Positions 46,365-58,712 of a stretch of DNA of 64,000 nt are shown piece by piece; position 1 is the first letter of the stretch, and every line of letters starts with the position of its first letter. The position numbers and the translations under genes are program-made. This DNA is from Akkermansia muciniphila. Its GTDB lineage: Bacteria > Verrucomicrobiota > Verrucomicrobiia > Opitutales > Opitutaceae. Under the pieces are notes generated by a model that was not told the origin of the DNA, ran no database searches, and worked only from the letters and a program-made list of their open reading frames with translations. The stretch is from positions 25,378 through 89,377 of the forward strand of contig CAMCZZ010000014.1 of NCBI GenBank assembly GCA_945888375.1. The letters run 5' to 3'.

Positions 46365-47249
46365 ATGTTTTTCTGGAGACAGGCCCTCGGATGTGCTGGA
46401 GCCGGCCTTCTGCTCGCGGGGCCGCCCGCACAGGCGGAGACCTTGCCCGAAGCCCGGGCCTTGATCGCGGCGCACCGTCTGCCCGAGGCGCGCGAACCGC
46501 TCGAGCAACTGGTAGCCCGTGAGCCGGATAATCTTGATGCCCGCCTGCTGTTGGCCCGGGTTTACCATGGCATCGGCCGGCGGGATGAGGGTATCGAATT
46601 ACTCGAGCCGACGTTGGCCGCCTATCCAAATGACCCCCGCGTGCTTGGCCTCTATGGCGGGCAATGTTTGCTCCGGGCTGGCGAACTCGGCCCGGGCCTG
46701 CGGGCGCTTCGGCTGGCGCGGCGCGGGCGGGACTTGCTGGAGAGGGCGGTGGTCTTGGCCCCGCAGGACATCTCATATCGGGAGGGTTTGGTGGATTTTT
46801 ACCGGCAGGCCCCCCGCCTAGCCGGCGGTAGCCTCGCTCTGGCGCGAAGCCACGCCGAGGCAATTTCCCGCATGGATGCGGTGCGGGGTGGAGCCTGGGA
46901 GGCGGCTATTTTGGTGCAGGAAAAACGTTTCACCGAGGCCATGGCCGCCTGCGACCGGGCTCTGGCGGCAAGACCGGACGACTATGCGGCGCTTTTCTCG
47001 CTCGGCCGGACGGTTTCGGAATGCGGCCTGCGGCTGCCGGAGGGCGAGCGGGCGCTGCGACGTTGTCTGGAGAAAGTGCCGGCCCCGAGCGAGCCCAGCC
47101 ACGCCGGGGTTTATTACCGCCTCGGTTTGATCGCGGAATGGCTCGACCAGAGCGAGGATGCGCGCCGGCTTTACCTTCGCTCGCTCGAGCTGGAGCCGAG
47201 TTTTAATCGTCCTACGGAGGCGCTCAAGCGGCTGGGTGCCTCCAGCTGA
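46365..47249 (+). CDS. Secreted TPR protein
   Basis: A 294-residue protein with a signal peptide (MFFWRQALGCAGAGLLLAGPPAQA) and TPR-like repeats (LPEARALIAAHRLPEAREPLEQLVAREPDNLDARLLLARVYHGIGR and later GLIAEWLDQSEDARRLYLRSLELEPS). It follows the other TPR gene by 31 bases. A dispersed repeat begins near its stop. Likely a periplasmic scaffold or lipoprotein-like component; no partner can be named. Confidence 0.72.
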   Translation: MFFWRQALGCAGAGLLLAGPPAQAETLPEARALIAAHRLPEAREPLEQLVAREPDNLDARLLLARVYHGIGRRDEGIELLEPTLAAYPNDPRVLGLYGGQCLLRAGELGPGLRALRLARRGRDLLERAVVLAPQDISYREGLVDFYRQAPRLAGGSLALARSHAEAISRMDAVRGGAWEAAILVQEKRFTEAMAACDRALAARPDDYAALFSLGRTVSECGLRLPEGERALRRCLEKVPAPSEPSHAGVYYRLGLIAEWLDQSEDARRLYLRSLELEPSFNRPTEALKRLGASS

Positions 47250-47403
47250 GCCAGGAGCATCCCGCCGGACCGCGGAGCAGCGGGGCGCGGCACGGCGCTG
47301 ACCGAGCGAAGCCCGGAGCCGCAGGCGGAGGGTGAGCCCGCAGGTTGAACATTACCCGGAGGGTATTTCGAGGTCAGGGCCCCTGCGGAAGGTGCCAACA
47401 AGT
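47247..47403 (-). repeat. Dispersed intergenic repeat family, copy D (inverted)
   Basis: The minus strand shows GGGGCCC followed by CTCGAAATACCCTCCGGGTA, then CTCACCCTCCGCCTGCGGCT, matching copy B in the CTCGAAATAC...CACCCTCCGCCT.CGGCTC portion. It fills most of the space between the TPR gene and the MacB-type permease. The rest, to 47458, is featureless. Confidence 0.78.
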
Positions 47404-47458
47404 CACCCCGATGCGATCGGACAACGGAATGACCCCGACTGGGCCGCCGGCATTGGGC

Positions 47459-48667
47459 TTATTCGAAACGCAGGGCTTCGATCGGGTCGAGCTGGGCGGC
47501 TTTATGGGCCGGGTAGAAGCCGAAGGCCACTCCGATGAAGGCGGAGAATCCTACCGCCAGCAGGATCGACTGGGTTGTAACGAGCACGGGCCAGCCGTTG
47601 AGCTGGGCTAGCAGTTGGGAAATCCCGATGCCGAGCAATACCCCGGCGATGCCGCCGAACACACTCAACACCATGGCCTCGATCAGGAATTGCACGCGGA
47701 TATCCCGATCGTGGGCGCCGATGGCGAGGCGGATGCCGATCTCGCGGGTGCGCTCGGTCACGGAGACGAGCATTATATTCATGATGCCGATACCACCCAC
47801 TAAAAGGGACACCCCGGCGATGGCGCCGAGCAGACCGGTCATCACGCGCGTTGTGGCGGTGGCGGTCTGGGCGAGCTCCAACTGATTGCGCACGGTGAAA
47901 TCCGGTTCGCGGCCGCCGCGTCGCTGCTGGAGCAGGGCGGTGATGTCGTCCTGAATCCGCTGCATGACTTCGGGCGCGCTGGCCTCCACCAGAATGGCGT
48001 TTACGGTCGTGCGGCGGTTCAGACGGCGCATGTGCGTCGTGTAGGGCACGAGCACGTTGTCATCCTGATCCTGGCCGAAAAAGTTGAAACCCTTGCTTTT
48101 CAGCACGCCTCTCACGGTGAAGGGAATGTTGCGCACCCGGAGGGTCTGGCCGATGGGATCTACGTCCGGGAAGAGCTGCTTCACCACGGTCGTGCCGATC
48201 ACGCACACCTTGCCCGCGCCTTTCACGTCGGCCTCGGAGAACATCACTCCCTCGCTGACGTCCCAAGCGCGGATGCTCAGGAAATCGACGTCCACGCCGC
48301 GGATTTCGGTATTCCAATTCAGGCCGTTGGCGAGGACTTGATTGCGGTCGCGGACCTCGGAGGAGACCGAGACGACGCCGGCCACTTCTCGGCGGATGGC
48401 CTCGGCGTCCTCGACCGTGAGGGTCGAAGCGGAGCCCCAGCCGCCGCGGGCGCCTCCGGACGAGAAGGAGCCGGCGAAAACGGTCACGACATTGCGGCCG
48501 AGGGAGGCGACCTGGGCCTCGACCTGGGTTTTGGCGCCGTTCCCGATCCCTACCATGGCGATCACGGCGGCGACGCCGATGATGATGCCGAGGGCGGTGA
48601 GCGCGGAGCGCAGCTTGTTCCGGCGAAGGGCGCGCAGCGAAATGAGGGTGGTGGCGAGGAGTCTCAT
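47459..48667 (-). CDS. MacB-type ABC transporter permease
   Basis: A 402-residue permease: SLRALRRNKLRSALTALGIIIGVAAVIAMVGIG is the first membrane segment with the typical LRSALTxLGIxIGVA(A)V motif. A large periplasmic MacB_PCD domain follows, then three segments at the C-terminus with GIGIMNIMLVSVTERTREIGIRLAIGA. It is translationally coupled with the ATPase gene by a four-base overlap. With it and the adaptor it forms a tripartite-type exporter for antibiotics, lipids or peptides. The TolC-type channel may lie at 16-18 kb. Confidence 0.92.
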   Translation of the reverse strand: MRLLATTLISLRALRRNKLRSALTALGIIIGVAAVIAMVGIGNGAKTQVEAQVASLGRNVVTVFAGSFSSGGARGGWGSASTLTVEDAEAIRREVAGVVSVSSEVRDRNQVLANGLNWNTEIRGVDVDFLSIRAWDVSEGVMFSEADVKGAGKVCVIGTTVVKQLFPDVDPIGQTLRVRNIPFTVRGVLKSKGFNFFGQDQDDNVLVPYTTHMRRLNRRTTVNAILVEASAPEVMQRIQDDITALLQQRRGGREPDFTVRNQLELAQTATATTRVMTGLLGAIAGVSLLVGGIGIMNIMLVSVTERTREIGIRLAIGAHDRDIRVQFLIEAMVLSVFGGIAGVLLGIGISQLLAQLNGWPVLVTTQSILLAVGFSAFIGVAFGFYPAHKAAQLDPIEALRFE

Positions 48668-49437
48668 GGCGTGACGCTGGTGAGTTTGGCGGCGGACTCG
48701 GCGGCGCGGAGGCGGGCCAGTTCCTCGGCGGCGTTTAGGCGGTTTTGCACCGGTTCGTCGCGGACGACGAGCCCATCGCGCACGACGAGGATGCGTTTGC
48801 AGTAGCTGGCGACGTCCAGTTCGTGGGTGACCATCACGAGGGTGATGCCCTGCTCGTTCAGGCGCTGGAAAACCCCCATGACCTCGATGGACGTGCGGCT
48901 GTCGAGATTGCCGGTGGGCTCGTCGGCGAGGAGCAGGCGGGGCTGGTTGACGAGGGCGCGGGCGATGGCGACGCGTTGCTGCTGGCCGCCGGAGAGCTGG
49001 GAGGGGAGGTGGTCGGCGCGTTCGGCGAGGCCGACGATGGCGAGGGCGGCAAGAGCGCGGCGCCGCATCTCGGAGGCGGGCACGCGTTGCGGCGAGTAAA
49101 GCATGGGCAGCTCGACGTTTTCGAGGGCGCTGGTGCGGGCGAGCAGGTTGAAACCCTGGAAAACGAAGCCGAGTTTCTGGTTGCGCAGGTCGGCGCGGGC
49201 TTCGCGGTCGAGGCCGGAGACGTCGATGCCATCGAGCACGTAGGAACCGCCGGAGGGCCGGTCGAGGCAACCGAGGGTGTTCATCAGGGTGGACTTGCCC
49301 GAGCCGGAGGCGCCCATGATGGCGACGAACTCGCCCGGCTGGATGTCGAGCGAGATACCGCGCACCGCGTGGACCTCGAGGTCCCCGTTGCGGTAGGTCT
49401 TGCGGATGTCGCGGAGCTGGACGACGGAAGTGGTCAA
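48664..49437 (-). CDS. MacB-type ABC transporter ATPase
   Basis: A 257-residue ATPase. [12 protein letters not shown] near residues 42-53 is Walker [16 protein letters not shown] near 147 is the signature, and [13 protein letters not shown] is Walker B. The A-loop Tyr ([10 protein letters not shown]) is present. LolD/MacB type. The last 35 residues ([25 protein letters not shown]) form an extra helical tail. ATP hydrolysis drives mechanotransmission to the periplasm in this family. Start is 44 bases from the end of the adaptor gene, so all three genes are one operon. Confidence 0.94.
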   Translation of the reverse strand: MTTSVVQLRDIRKTYRNGDLEVHAVRGISLDIQPGEFVAIMGASGSGKSTLMNTLGCLDRPSGGSYVLDGIDVSGLDREARADLRNQKLGFVFQGFNLLARTSALENVELPMLYSPQRVPASEMRRRALAALAIVGLAERADHLPSQLSGGQQQRVAIARALVNQPRLLLADEPTGNLDSRTSIEVMGVFQRLNEQGITLVMVTHELDVASYCKRILVVRDGLVVRDEPVQNRLNAAEELARLRAAESAAKLTSVTP

Positions 49438-49480
49438 GGGAGACGAGGGCGGGTGGGAGAGGGAGCCGGGTGGACGGGTT

Positions 49481-50860
49481 TTAGTAGCGGCGCTGGCGCT
49501 GGCCGCCGCCCGGGGCGAACGGATTGGAGGTGCCGGCGGAGGCCGGGGTATTCTCGGCGTTCGGGTCCACCACGCTGGCGATGACTTGGGCTTGTTCTTC
49601 GAGACCGCCCAGCACCTCAGTATTCAGGCCGTCGCTGATGCCCAGCCGCACTTCGACCGGTTGGGCGCGCCGGCCCTCTTTTAGGGTCACTTGCAGATAG
49701 ACGGTCCGGATGGATTCGGCGTTGGGCGTGGCTTCGGCACGGCGTCGGCGGCCGCGTTCGGGCAGGGTGATGCCGCGCTCGGCGGCGAGGGCGCGGACGC
49801 GCTCGATCTGTTCGCGGGTGGGGCGGCTGCCATCGGTTTCCTTGTAGCCGATCTCGGCCAGAAGATCGCGGAACGGATCGGTCGCCGGGACGGGGGCGCC
49901 GGGCGCAGCCGGGGCGGGGAGGGCGGGTAGCTTCAGCTCGTCGGGGATGCGGGTGCGAAGGGCGGAGTTGGCCAGCATCAGGGCATTGACGCGTTCCTGC
50001 ACGTTTACGGACACGTTTGCGGTCATGCCGGGCTTGAGGGTCAGGCTGTCGTTGCGCACATCGATCAAGGTCGCATAGGTGACGACGTTGGATTGGACGA
50101 CGGGCTGGTTGCGGATCTGCCGGACCGTCCCCTTGAAGGCCTGACCGGGGAAGGCGTCCACGGTGAAATTGGCGGTCTGTCCCTCCCTCACGTTGCCGAT
50201 GTCGGCCTCGGCGATGGCAGCTTTGATCTGGAGGAGGCTCAGGTCGTTCACCAACACAAACAGCACGGGTGCGGAAGTGCTGGCGGAGACGGTCTTGCCG
50301 GCGGTGGCGGGGCGGTCGAGGACCACGCCGTCGATGGGTGCGGTGATGATGCAGCGGGACAGGTCGACCTTCGCGGTCTCGACGGCGGCGTTGCGGATCA
50401 GGAGCTGGGCCTCGGCTTGGGCTAGCTGGGCGACGGACTGGTCGAGCTCTTGTTGGGACACGAGGTTGCGTTCATGGAGGGATTTGATGCGCTCCGCGTT
50501 CAGGGTGACTAGGCGGTGGTTGGCGAGGGTGTTGGCGAGGTCGGCCTGGGCTGAGCGGAGGCGGTTTTCGTAGGTGGCGGGGTCGATGCGGGCGAGGACG
50601 TCGCCACGCTTCACGACGGTATTGTAGTCAACCAAGACCTCTTTGATGAGGCCGGAGATCTGGGAACTCACCTCGACGGTCTCGACCGGTTGCAAGTCGC
50701 CGGTGGCGGTGACGCTTTGGCTAATGGTCCCGCGCGCCAGGCTGACGAGGTTGAATTCGACCGGTGCGGGCTTCTCGCTGGCGTGCCACCAGTAATAGCC
50801 CCCGCCGGCAAGGGCTAGGAGGACGAGGGGAAACACGAGGCGGCGAGGACGGAACGGCAT
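49481..50860 (-). CDS. MacA-type periplasmic adaptor (HlyD/RND family)
   Basis: A 459-residue adaptor. An N-terminal anchor (LVFPLVLLALAGGGYYWW) precedes a lipoyl half (TATGDLQPVETVEVSSQISGLIKEVLVDYNTVVKRGDVLARID, residues about 46-90), a helical hairpin (LRSAQADLANTLANHRLVT...), and the second lipoyl half (LSRCIITAPIDGVVLDRPA). I chose CAT 50858-50860. The gene is first of the adaptor-ATPase-permease operon. The C-terminal low-complexity tail is glycine/arginine-rich (GGGQRQRRY). It would link the inner-membrane ABC complex to an outer-membrane channel. Confidence 0.9.
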   Translation of the reverse strand: MPFRPRRLVFPLVLLALAGGGYYWWHASEKPAPVEFNLVSLARGTISQSVTATGDLQPVETVEVSSQISGLIKEVLVDYNTVVKRGDVLARIDPATYENRLRSAQADLANTLANHRLVTLNAERIKSLHERNLVSQQELDQSVAQLAQAEAQLLIRNAAVETAKVDLSRCIITAPIDGVVLDRPATAGKTVSASTSAPVLFVLVNDLSLLQIKAAIAEADIGNVREGQTANFTVDAFPGQAFKGTVRQIRNQPVVQSNVVTYATLIDVRNDSLTLKPGMTANVSVNVQERVNALMLANSALRTRIPDELKLPALPAPAAPGAPVPATDPFRDLLAEIGYKETDGSRPTREQIERVRALAAERGITLPERGRRRRAEATPNAESIRTVYLQVTLKEGRRAQPVEVRLGISDGLNTEVLGGLEEQAQVIASVVDPNAENTPASAGTSNPFAPGGGQRQRRY

Positions 50861-51078
50861 GGCGGTGGAAAGAGAAGAAAAGGGAGGGGAGGCGGCGGGA
50901 AAGTCCAACGAACAGATGAAAAATGGCCGCCGAGACAGGACAAGGTGAACACGGAGACGTTCCGCCGGTGATTGGGTTGCGTTTTTTTCGCGGCTTTTTG
51001 CGCCACCGCGTCGGTTTGCCCGTTTTTGCGCGTTTCCTTTCGCGGGGTTTTGGTGTTTGGCTCCACCTTTCCCCTGTC

Positions 51079-52383
51079 ATGTCCACCGCCACCGACCTCA
51101 TCGATGATCTGCAATGGCGCGGTCTGCTTGCCGACTGCACCGACCTGCCCGGGCTGCGCGCCCGGCTCGCCACTGGGAAGCCCATCACGGTCTATTGCGG
51201 CTTTGATCCGACTGGCGACTCGCTGCATGTGGGGCACTTAATGGGCCAGCTTACCCTGCGTCGCTTTCAAGCCGCCGGACATCACGTGCTCGCCTTGGCG
51301 GGCGGTGCCACCGGCATGGTGGGTGATCCGTCGGGTCGCTCTTCCGAGCGCAACCTGCTCACTCGCGAGCAACTCGCCCACAACATCGCCTGCATCAAGG
51401 CCCAGCTAGCCCGGTTGCTTGATTTTGAAGTCTTGGCCAACCCAGCCCGTCTCGTGGACAACGCCGACTGGACCGCCCCGATCAGCTACCTCGATTTCCT
51501 GCGGGATATCGGCAAATATTTTTCCCTGAATGTGATGTTGGCCAAGGACTCGGTCCGTTCACGCATGGAGGGAGACTCCGGCATCAGCTACACCGAGTTC
51601 AGTTACCAGCTTCTGCAGGCCTTTGATTTTCTGCATCTCCGCCAGACCTGCGATTGCGAATTACAAATCGGTGGTTCCGACCAGTGGGGCAACCTCACCG
51701 CGGGGACCGATCTTATCCGGAAAAAACTCGGTCCGGACGCGACGGCCTTCGGCTGGACCTTTCCGCTAATCACCAAGAGTGACGGCACTAAGTTCGGCAA
51801 AACGGCCGGAGGCGCCGTCTGGCTCGATGCCGCCCGCACCAGCCCTTACAAGCTCTACCAGTTCTTCGTAAACACCGAGGACGCGAAGGTCTGCGAATAC
51901 CTGCGGAAATTCACCTTTCTGGCCCGCTCCGAGATCGAGCCTTTGGAGGCCGCCCATGCCGCCAATCCCGGGGCGCGCGAAGCCCATCGGGCGCTCGCTC
52001 GCGAAGTTACCCGCCTCGTCCATGGCCAGGCCGCGCTGGATGCCGCACTCAAGGCCAGCGCCATCCTGTTCGGGGCGGAGATCGGTGACACCACCGAGGA
52101 GACCTTCCTCGATGTGGCTGGCGAGATCCCAACCGTGGAGCTGCCGCGCGCGCGTCTGGCCGAGCCCGGTTTGCCGCTGGCCGAGGCCCTCGTGCTCGCC
52201 GCTTTGGAGACCTCCAAGGGCAACGCCCGCAAGAGCATCGAGGCCGGCGGCGCCTATGTTAACAACCTCAAGAGCGATCCGGCCCAGCCCGCGCGCTCCC
52301 TCGGCGAGGCGGATTTGCTCTTCGGGCGTTTTATCCTGCTGCGCAAAGGCAAGAAGTCCTACGCTGTTTTCCAAGTGGTATAA
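51079..52383 (+). CDS. tyrS: Tyrosyl-tRNA synthetase
   Basis: A 434-residue TyrRS. YCGFDPTGDSLHVGHL near residues 39-54 holds the HxGH motif; the IGGSDQWGN block near 197 and KFGKTAGGAVWLD near 235 (KFGKT replacing KMSKS, as usual in TyrRS) complete it. The C-terminal S4-like domain (LVLAALETSKGNARKSIEAGGAYVNN) binds tRNA. I chose ATG 51079 (MSTATDLID); the longer in-frame start gives only unusual residues. It charges tRNA-Tyr. Confidence 0.96.
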   Translation: MSTATDLIDDLQWRGLLADCTDLPGLRARLATGKPITVYCGFDPTGDSLHVGHLMGQLTLRRFQAAGHHVLALAGGATGMVGDPSGRSSERNLLTREQLAHNIACIKAQLARLLDFEVLANPARLVDNADWTAPISYLDFLRDIGKYFSLNVMLAKDSVRSRMEGDSGISYTEFSYQLLQAFDFLHLRQTCDCELQIGGSDQWGNLTAGTDLIRKKLGPDATAFGWTFPLITKSDGTKFGKTAGGAVWLDAARTSPYKLYQFFVNTEDAKVCEYLRKFTFLARSEIEPLEAAHAANPGAREAHRALAREVTRLVHGQAALDAALKASAILFGAEIGDTTEETFLDVAGEIPTVELPRARLAEPGLPLAEALVLAALETSKGNARKSIEAGGAYVNNLKSDPAQPARSLGEADLLFGRFILLRKGKKSYAVFQVV

Positions 52384-52491
52384 GCTCGAGCGACGGGTGG
52401 CCCGCCGGTGGGCTACCGAAGCGCCCTAAATCTCACCTGAACTCAAATTAGCGCTCCCTTAGCGCTCCCTAGCCTGATTGGCTGATCTTTC

Positions 52492-53364
52492 ATGTCCTCT
52501 GCTGAAGCCCGCGTCCACTCCGATCCTCCCTTCTCCGTTACCCTCTTTCTGGTCACGGTCGCGGCCAGTCTGGGCGGCATGCTCCTGCTGCTCGCCTGGT
52601 TGTTTCCGGCGGTGTGGCGTGCCCAATGGTCGTCCACGGCGACGGCGTTTGTGGCGGTTTTTGTCCTGATCCACGCCCTGGCCGGCATGATGGAGTATTT
52701 CTTTCATCGTTACGTGCTTCACGCGCCGCTTTTCGGGGTTTTTTCCTTCTTTTATAAACAACACACGTTGCATCACGCGCTCACGCGCATCGTGCACCGC
52801 CCCTCCTCGGTCACGGGGGAAAACCTGCCGGTGCTGGTCGAGGTGGAAAATCGTTATCCCATCGTCGAGGCGCACCAGCACGAGTCTTCCTTCTTTCCCT
52901 GGTATACGCTGATTGGTTTCTCTGCATTTTTTTTGCCGGTGATGGTTTTGGGCCATTGGCTTTTCCCAGCGGCTCCGTGGTTTTTAGCCGGTTGGAGCGC
53001 GCTGACTTTCTCGCTGCTGCTCTATGAACTTGTGCACGCCGTGGAGCACTGGCCGGTGCAACGCTGGCACGCCCTGATCGCGCGCCGCTTCACCGGACCG
53101 TTCTGGCGCAAAGCCTACGCTTTTCACCTGCGCCACCACGCCGACATCCGTTGCAACGAGGGCATCTCCGGAGTTTTCGGCGTGCCGGTCTATGATTTCA
53201 TCTTCGGCACTTACGTCGATCCGAGCACCCTTTACAGCCATGGCGGCACGGCGTGCCCAACGGAGTTTCAAAGTCCGGTGCCGCGTTCCGCTTTTATTCG
53301 CTGGCTTGACCGGCAATCGGACGAGGCCGTCAAGCGTCGTCGCGGACGGCGCGCCGGTGCCTAA
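52492..53364 (+). CDS. Fatty acid hydroxylase/sterol desaturase-like membrane protein
   Basis: A 290-residue membrane protein with histidine boxes EYFFHRYVLH near residues 67-76, HTLHH near 90-94, ELVHAVEHW near 180 and HLRHHAD near 205, the di-iron ligand pattern of the superfamily. At least four hydrophobic segments. The family oxidises lipids or carotenoids; the particular substrate cannot be read from sequence. The 108 bases between tyrS and this gene hold a tandem TTAGCGCTCCC pair, no gene. Start ATG 52492. Confidence 0.8.
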   Translation: MSSAEARVHSDPPFSVTLFLVTVAASLGGMLLLLAWLFPAVWRAQWSSTATAFVAVFVLIHALAGMMEYFFHRYVLHAPLFGVFSFFYKQHTLHHALTRIVHRPSSVTGENLPVLVEVENRYPIVEAHQHESSFFPWYTLIGFSAFFLPVMVLGHWLFPAAPWFLAGWSALTFSLLLYELVHAVEHWPVQRWHALIARRFTGPFWRKAYAFHLRHHADIRCNEGISGVFGVPVYDFIFGTYVDPSTLYSHGGTACPTEFQSPVPRSAFIRWLDRQSDEAVKRRRGRRAGA

Positions 53365-53403
53365 GTAGCGAGAGAAACCGCTGCGGTTCGCTGTGCATGC
53401 GGT

Positions 53404-54081
53404 TCAGTTATTCGAGACATCCTCGTCCGCCAGCTTGCCCTGCAGGCACTGGCGTAGCTTGATGGCATCCACCTCGCCTTGCGCCCAGCGATTCAGCAGT
53501 GCGAGGCGTTCACGCACGTTCAGGGTTTCCAGAACACGTTGTTTGAGGCGCGCATCCGTGCAGATGTTATAGGCTGCGAGGTCGGCGAACACATCGGGGT
53601 CTTCAATGGAACGCAGAAATTTGGTCAGCTCGGCCGAACCGTCGCCGCCGAGCCTAAACCGCGTGCCGAGCAGGCGCGAAAGCCGCGCGCGTTGCCGGGC
53701 GTTTTCCGCTTCGCTTGCTCCCGGTTCGCTCGGAAGCGGCCGGATGCGCACTCGCCGGTAGGGCGTGTCCGTGATGATCTCGGTGAACTCCACCCGGGTG
53801 ATGCCCTGAAGCATGAGATTCGAGGTCCCGTCTTCGTGCTCTTGGCTCGCCCGCACGATGCCCACGGTCGCGATGCGGTAGGGCGGCTCAAAGGCACTCG
53901 CCATCCGCTGCATATCCAGTCCTGCAACCGCAAACAACCGATGCGAATCCAAGGCATCCCGCAACATGGCGCGGTAACGCGGTTCAAAGATGCGCAAGGG
54001 CAGCAAGGCTTGCGGGAAAAGCGTCACGTTGGGCAATGTCATGACCGCGACCTCGTCTGGCAGAGTGAGCTCGATTTCCAT
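53404..54081 (-). CDS. Lon substrate-binding-domain protein
   Basis: A 225-residue protein like the N-terminal domain of Lon, without the ATPase. PNVTLFPQALLPLRIFEPRYRAMLRDAL near residues 17-44 is the typical LON beta-domain start, with R(Y)RAM(L). LMLQGITRVEFTEI follows. No AAA+ or catalytic Ser-Lys. Family function is unknown; it may bind peptides. I chose CAT 54079-54081. It is divergent from dnaK; 235 bases lie between them. Confidence 0.85.
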   Translation of the reverse strand: MEIELTLPDEVAVMTLPNVTLFPQALLPLRIFEPRYRAMLRDALDSHRLFAVAGLDMQRMASAFEPPYRIATVGIVRASQEHEDGTSNLMLQGITRVEFTEIITDTPYRRVRIRPLPSEPGASEAENARQRARLSRLLGTRFRLGGDGSAELTKFLRSIEDPDVFADLAAYNICTDARLKQRVLETLNVRERLALLNRWAQGEVDAIKLRQCLQGKLADEDVSNN

Positions 54082-54316
54082 GCTAAAGAGTAGAGCAGGC
54101 TCTGCGCGCTGCGCAACCCGCGGCACGTCTCCTTCGCATTGCGCCACGCTTGCCCATGGCACGGCACAAGTTCCTGGGTAAATGGGACAGTTTGTCGCAT
54201 TACCGGGGTTGCTGCTGGCCTTGGCTGGAGGAATAAAAATTTATTAAATCCTGTTTAGCAGTAACTAAAAAAATTCTCTACTGGGCCTGCATCCGCCCTG
54301 CTTAGGTGTTTGGCAT

Positions 54317-56266
<1,950 letters not shown>

Positions 56267-56396
56267 GCCCCTGCCCGCCACTTTGGCGGGCCCTCCCTTT
56301 CGCCCGGTTGGAGCGGTCTTGCGCCATCCTTCCGAGCGTCGTGAAAAACGAAAAACCAACAAACTCCCGTAAAGTAAAACCCAACATCCAAACATC

Positions 56397-56693
56397 ATGG
56401 CCAAAGTTAAAATCAAGCCCATCGGCGATCGCGTGCTCGTGAAGCACATCGAAGAAAAAGAACAAGTCCGCGGCGGGATCATCATCCCCGATTCCGCTAA
56501 AGAGAAGCCACAGGAGGCCGAAGTGATCGCCCTCGGCACCGGCAAGAAGGATGAAAACGGCAAGGTCTCCGCCTTCGAGGTGAAGGTCGGCGACAAGGTC
56601 CTCATCAGCAAATACGGCGGCACCGAAGTGAAGATCGACGGCGAGAAATTCACCCTCGTTCGCGAAGACGACATCCTCGGCGTCGTCGCCTAA
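56397..56693 (+). CDS. groES: Co-chaperonin GroES
   Basis: A 98-residue protein. [46 protein letters not shown] is the GroES core with the mobile loop ([10 protein letters not shown]). The [12 protein letters not shown] and [11 protein letters not shown] ends are also typical. It lies 130 bases after dnaK, with no CIRCE element (TTAGCACTC-type inverted repeat) visible upstream. Fifty-three bases separate it from groEL. Confidence 0.97.
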   Translation: MAKVKIKPIGDRVLVKHIEEKEQVRGGIIIPDSAKEKPQEAEVIALGTGKKDENGKVSAFEVKVGDKVLISKYGGTEVKIDGEKFTLVREDDILGVVA

Positions 56694-56737
56694 GCCACCT
56701 CTCCGCACCCTATCCTTAAACCTAATCCTAAACTTAA

Positions 56738-58396
<1,659 letters not shown>

Positions 58397-58445
58397 GTCC
58401 GAGCCCCCTCGTCGCTCGTTCTTCCGCACGATCTATAGTAACCAG

Positions 58446-58477
58446 GCCGGCGCACCGCGAGGTGCGCCGGCTTTTTT
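58446..58477 (+). terminator. Rho-independent terminator after groEL
   Basis: Perfect 11-bp stem GCCGGCGCACC / GGTGCGCCGGC with GCGA loop, followed by a run of six T residues on the plus strand. Confidence 0.95.
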
Positions 58478-58531
58478 GCGTTTTCGTCGCACGAGGCCCG
58501 TCCGCCTCCTAGGAACCTGCGGGAGTAGAAT

Positions 58532-58561
58532 AAAAAGCCCCCGATCACGGAGATCGGGGGC
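58532..58561 (-). terminator. Rho-independent terminator for the ilvB transcript
   Basis: On the minus strand GCCCCCGATC, a short loop and GATCGGGGGC are followed by TTTTT. It lies about 150 bases past the ilvB stop and faces the groEL terminator, so convergent transcripts are separated. The 58562-58712 stretch holds nothing I recognise. Confidence 0.88.
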
Positions 58562-58712
58562 GATGAAATGGCGGGATGGAGGCGGGCTCTTCGGCGGCCG
58601 GAGGGCGGTGCTTTTGATAACCGCGTGGAGTCGCTAGGCTGCGGGCGCTTTGCTTGAGGGCAGGCCGGTAACGGGGGCCCCACGCGGGGCGCCCCGCTTC
58701 TCTGGTGGGAGC

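Noticed and set aside
52448..52469. Tandem TTAGCGCTCCC pair before the hydroxylase gene
   Set aside because: Two copies of eleven bases may be an operator, but nothing supports a regulator; too short to call.
56267..56396. CIRCE operator before groES
   Set aside because: No TTAGCACTC / GAGTGCTAA pair or close variant is visible.
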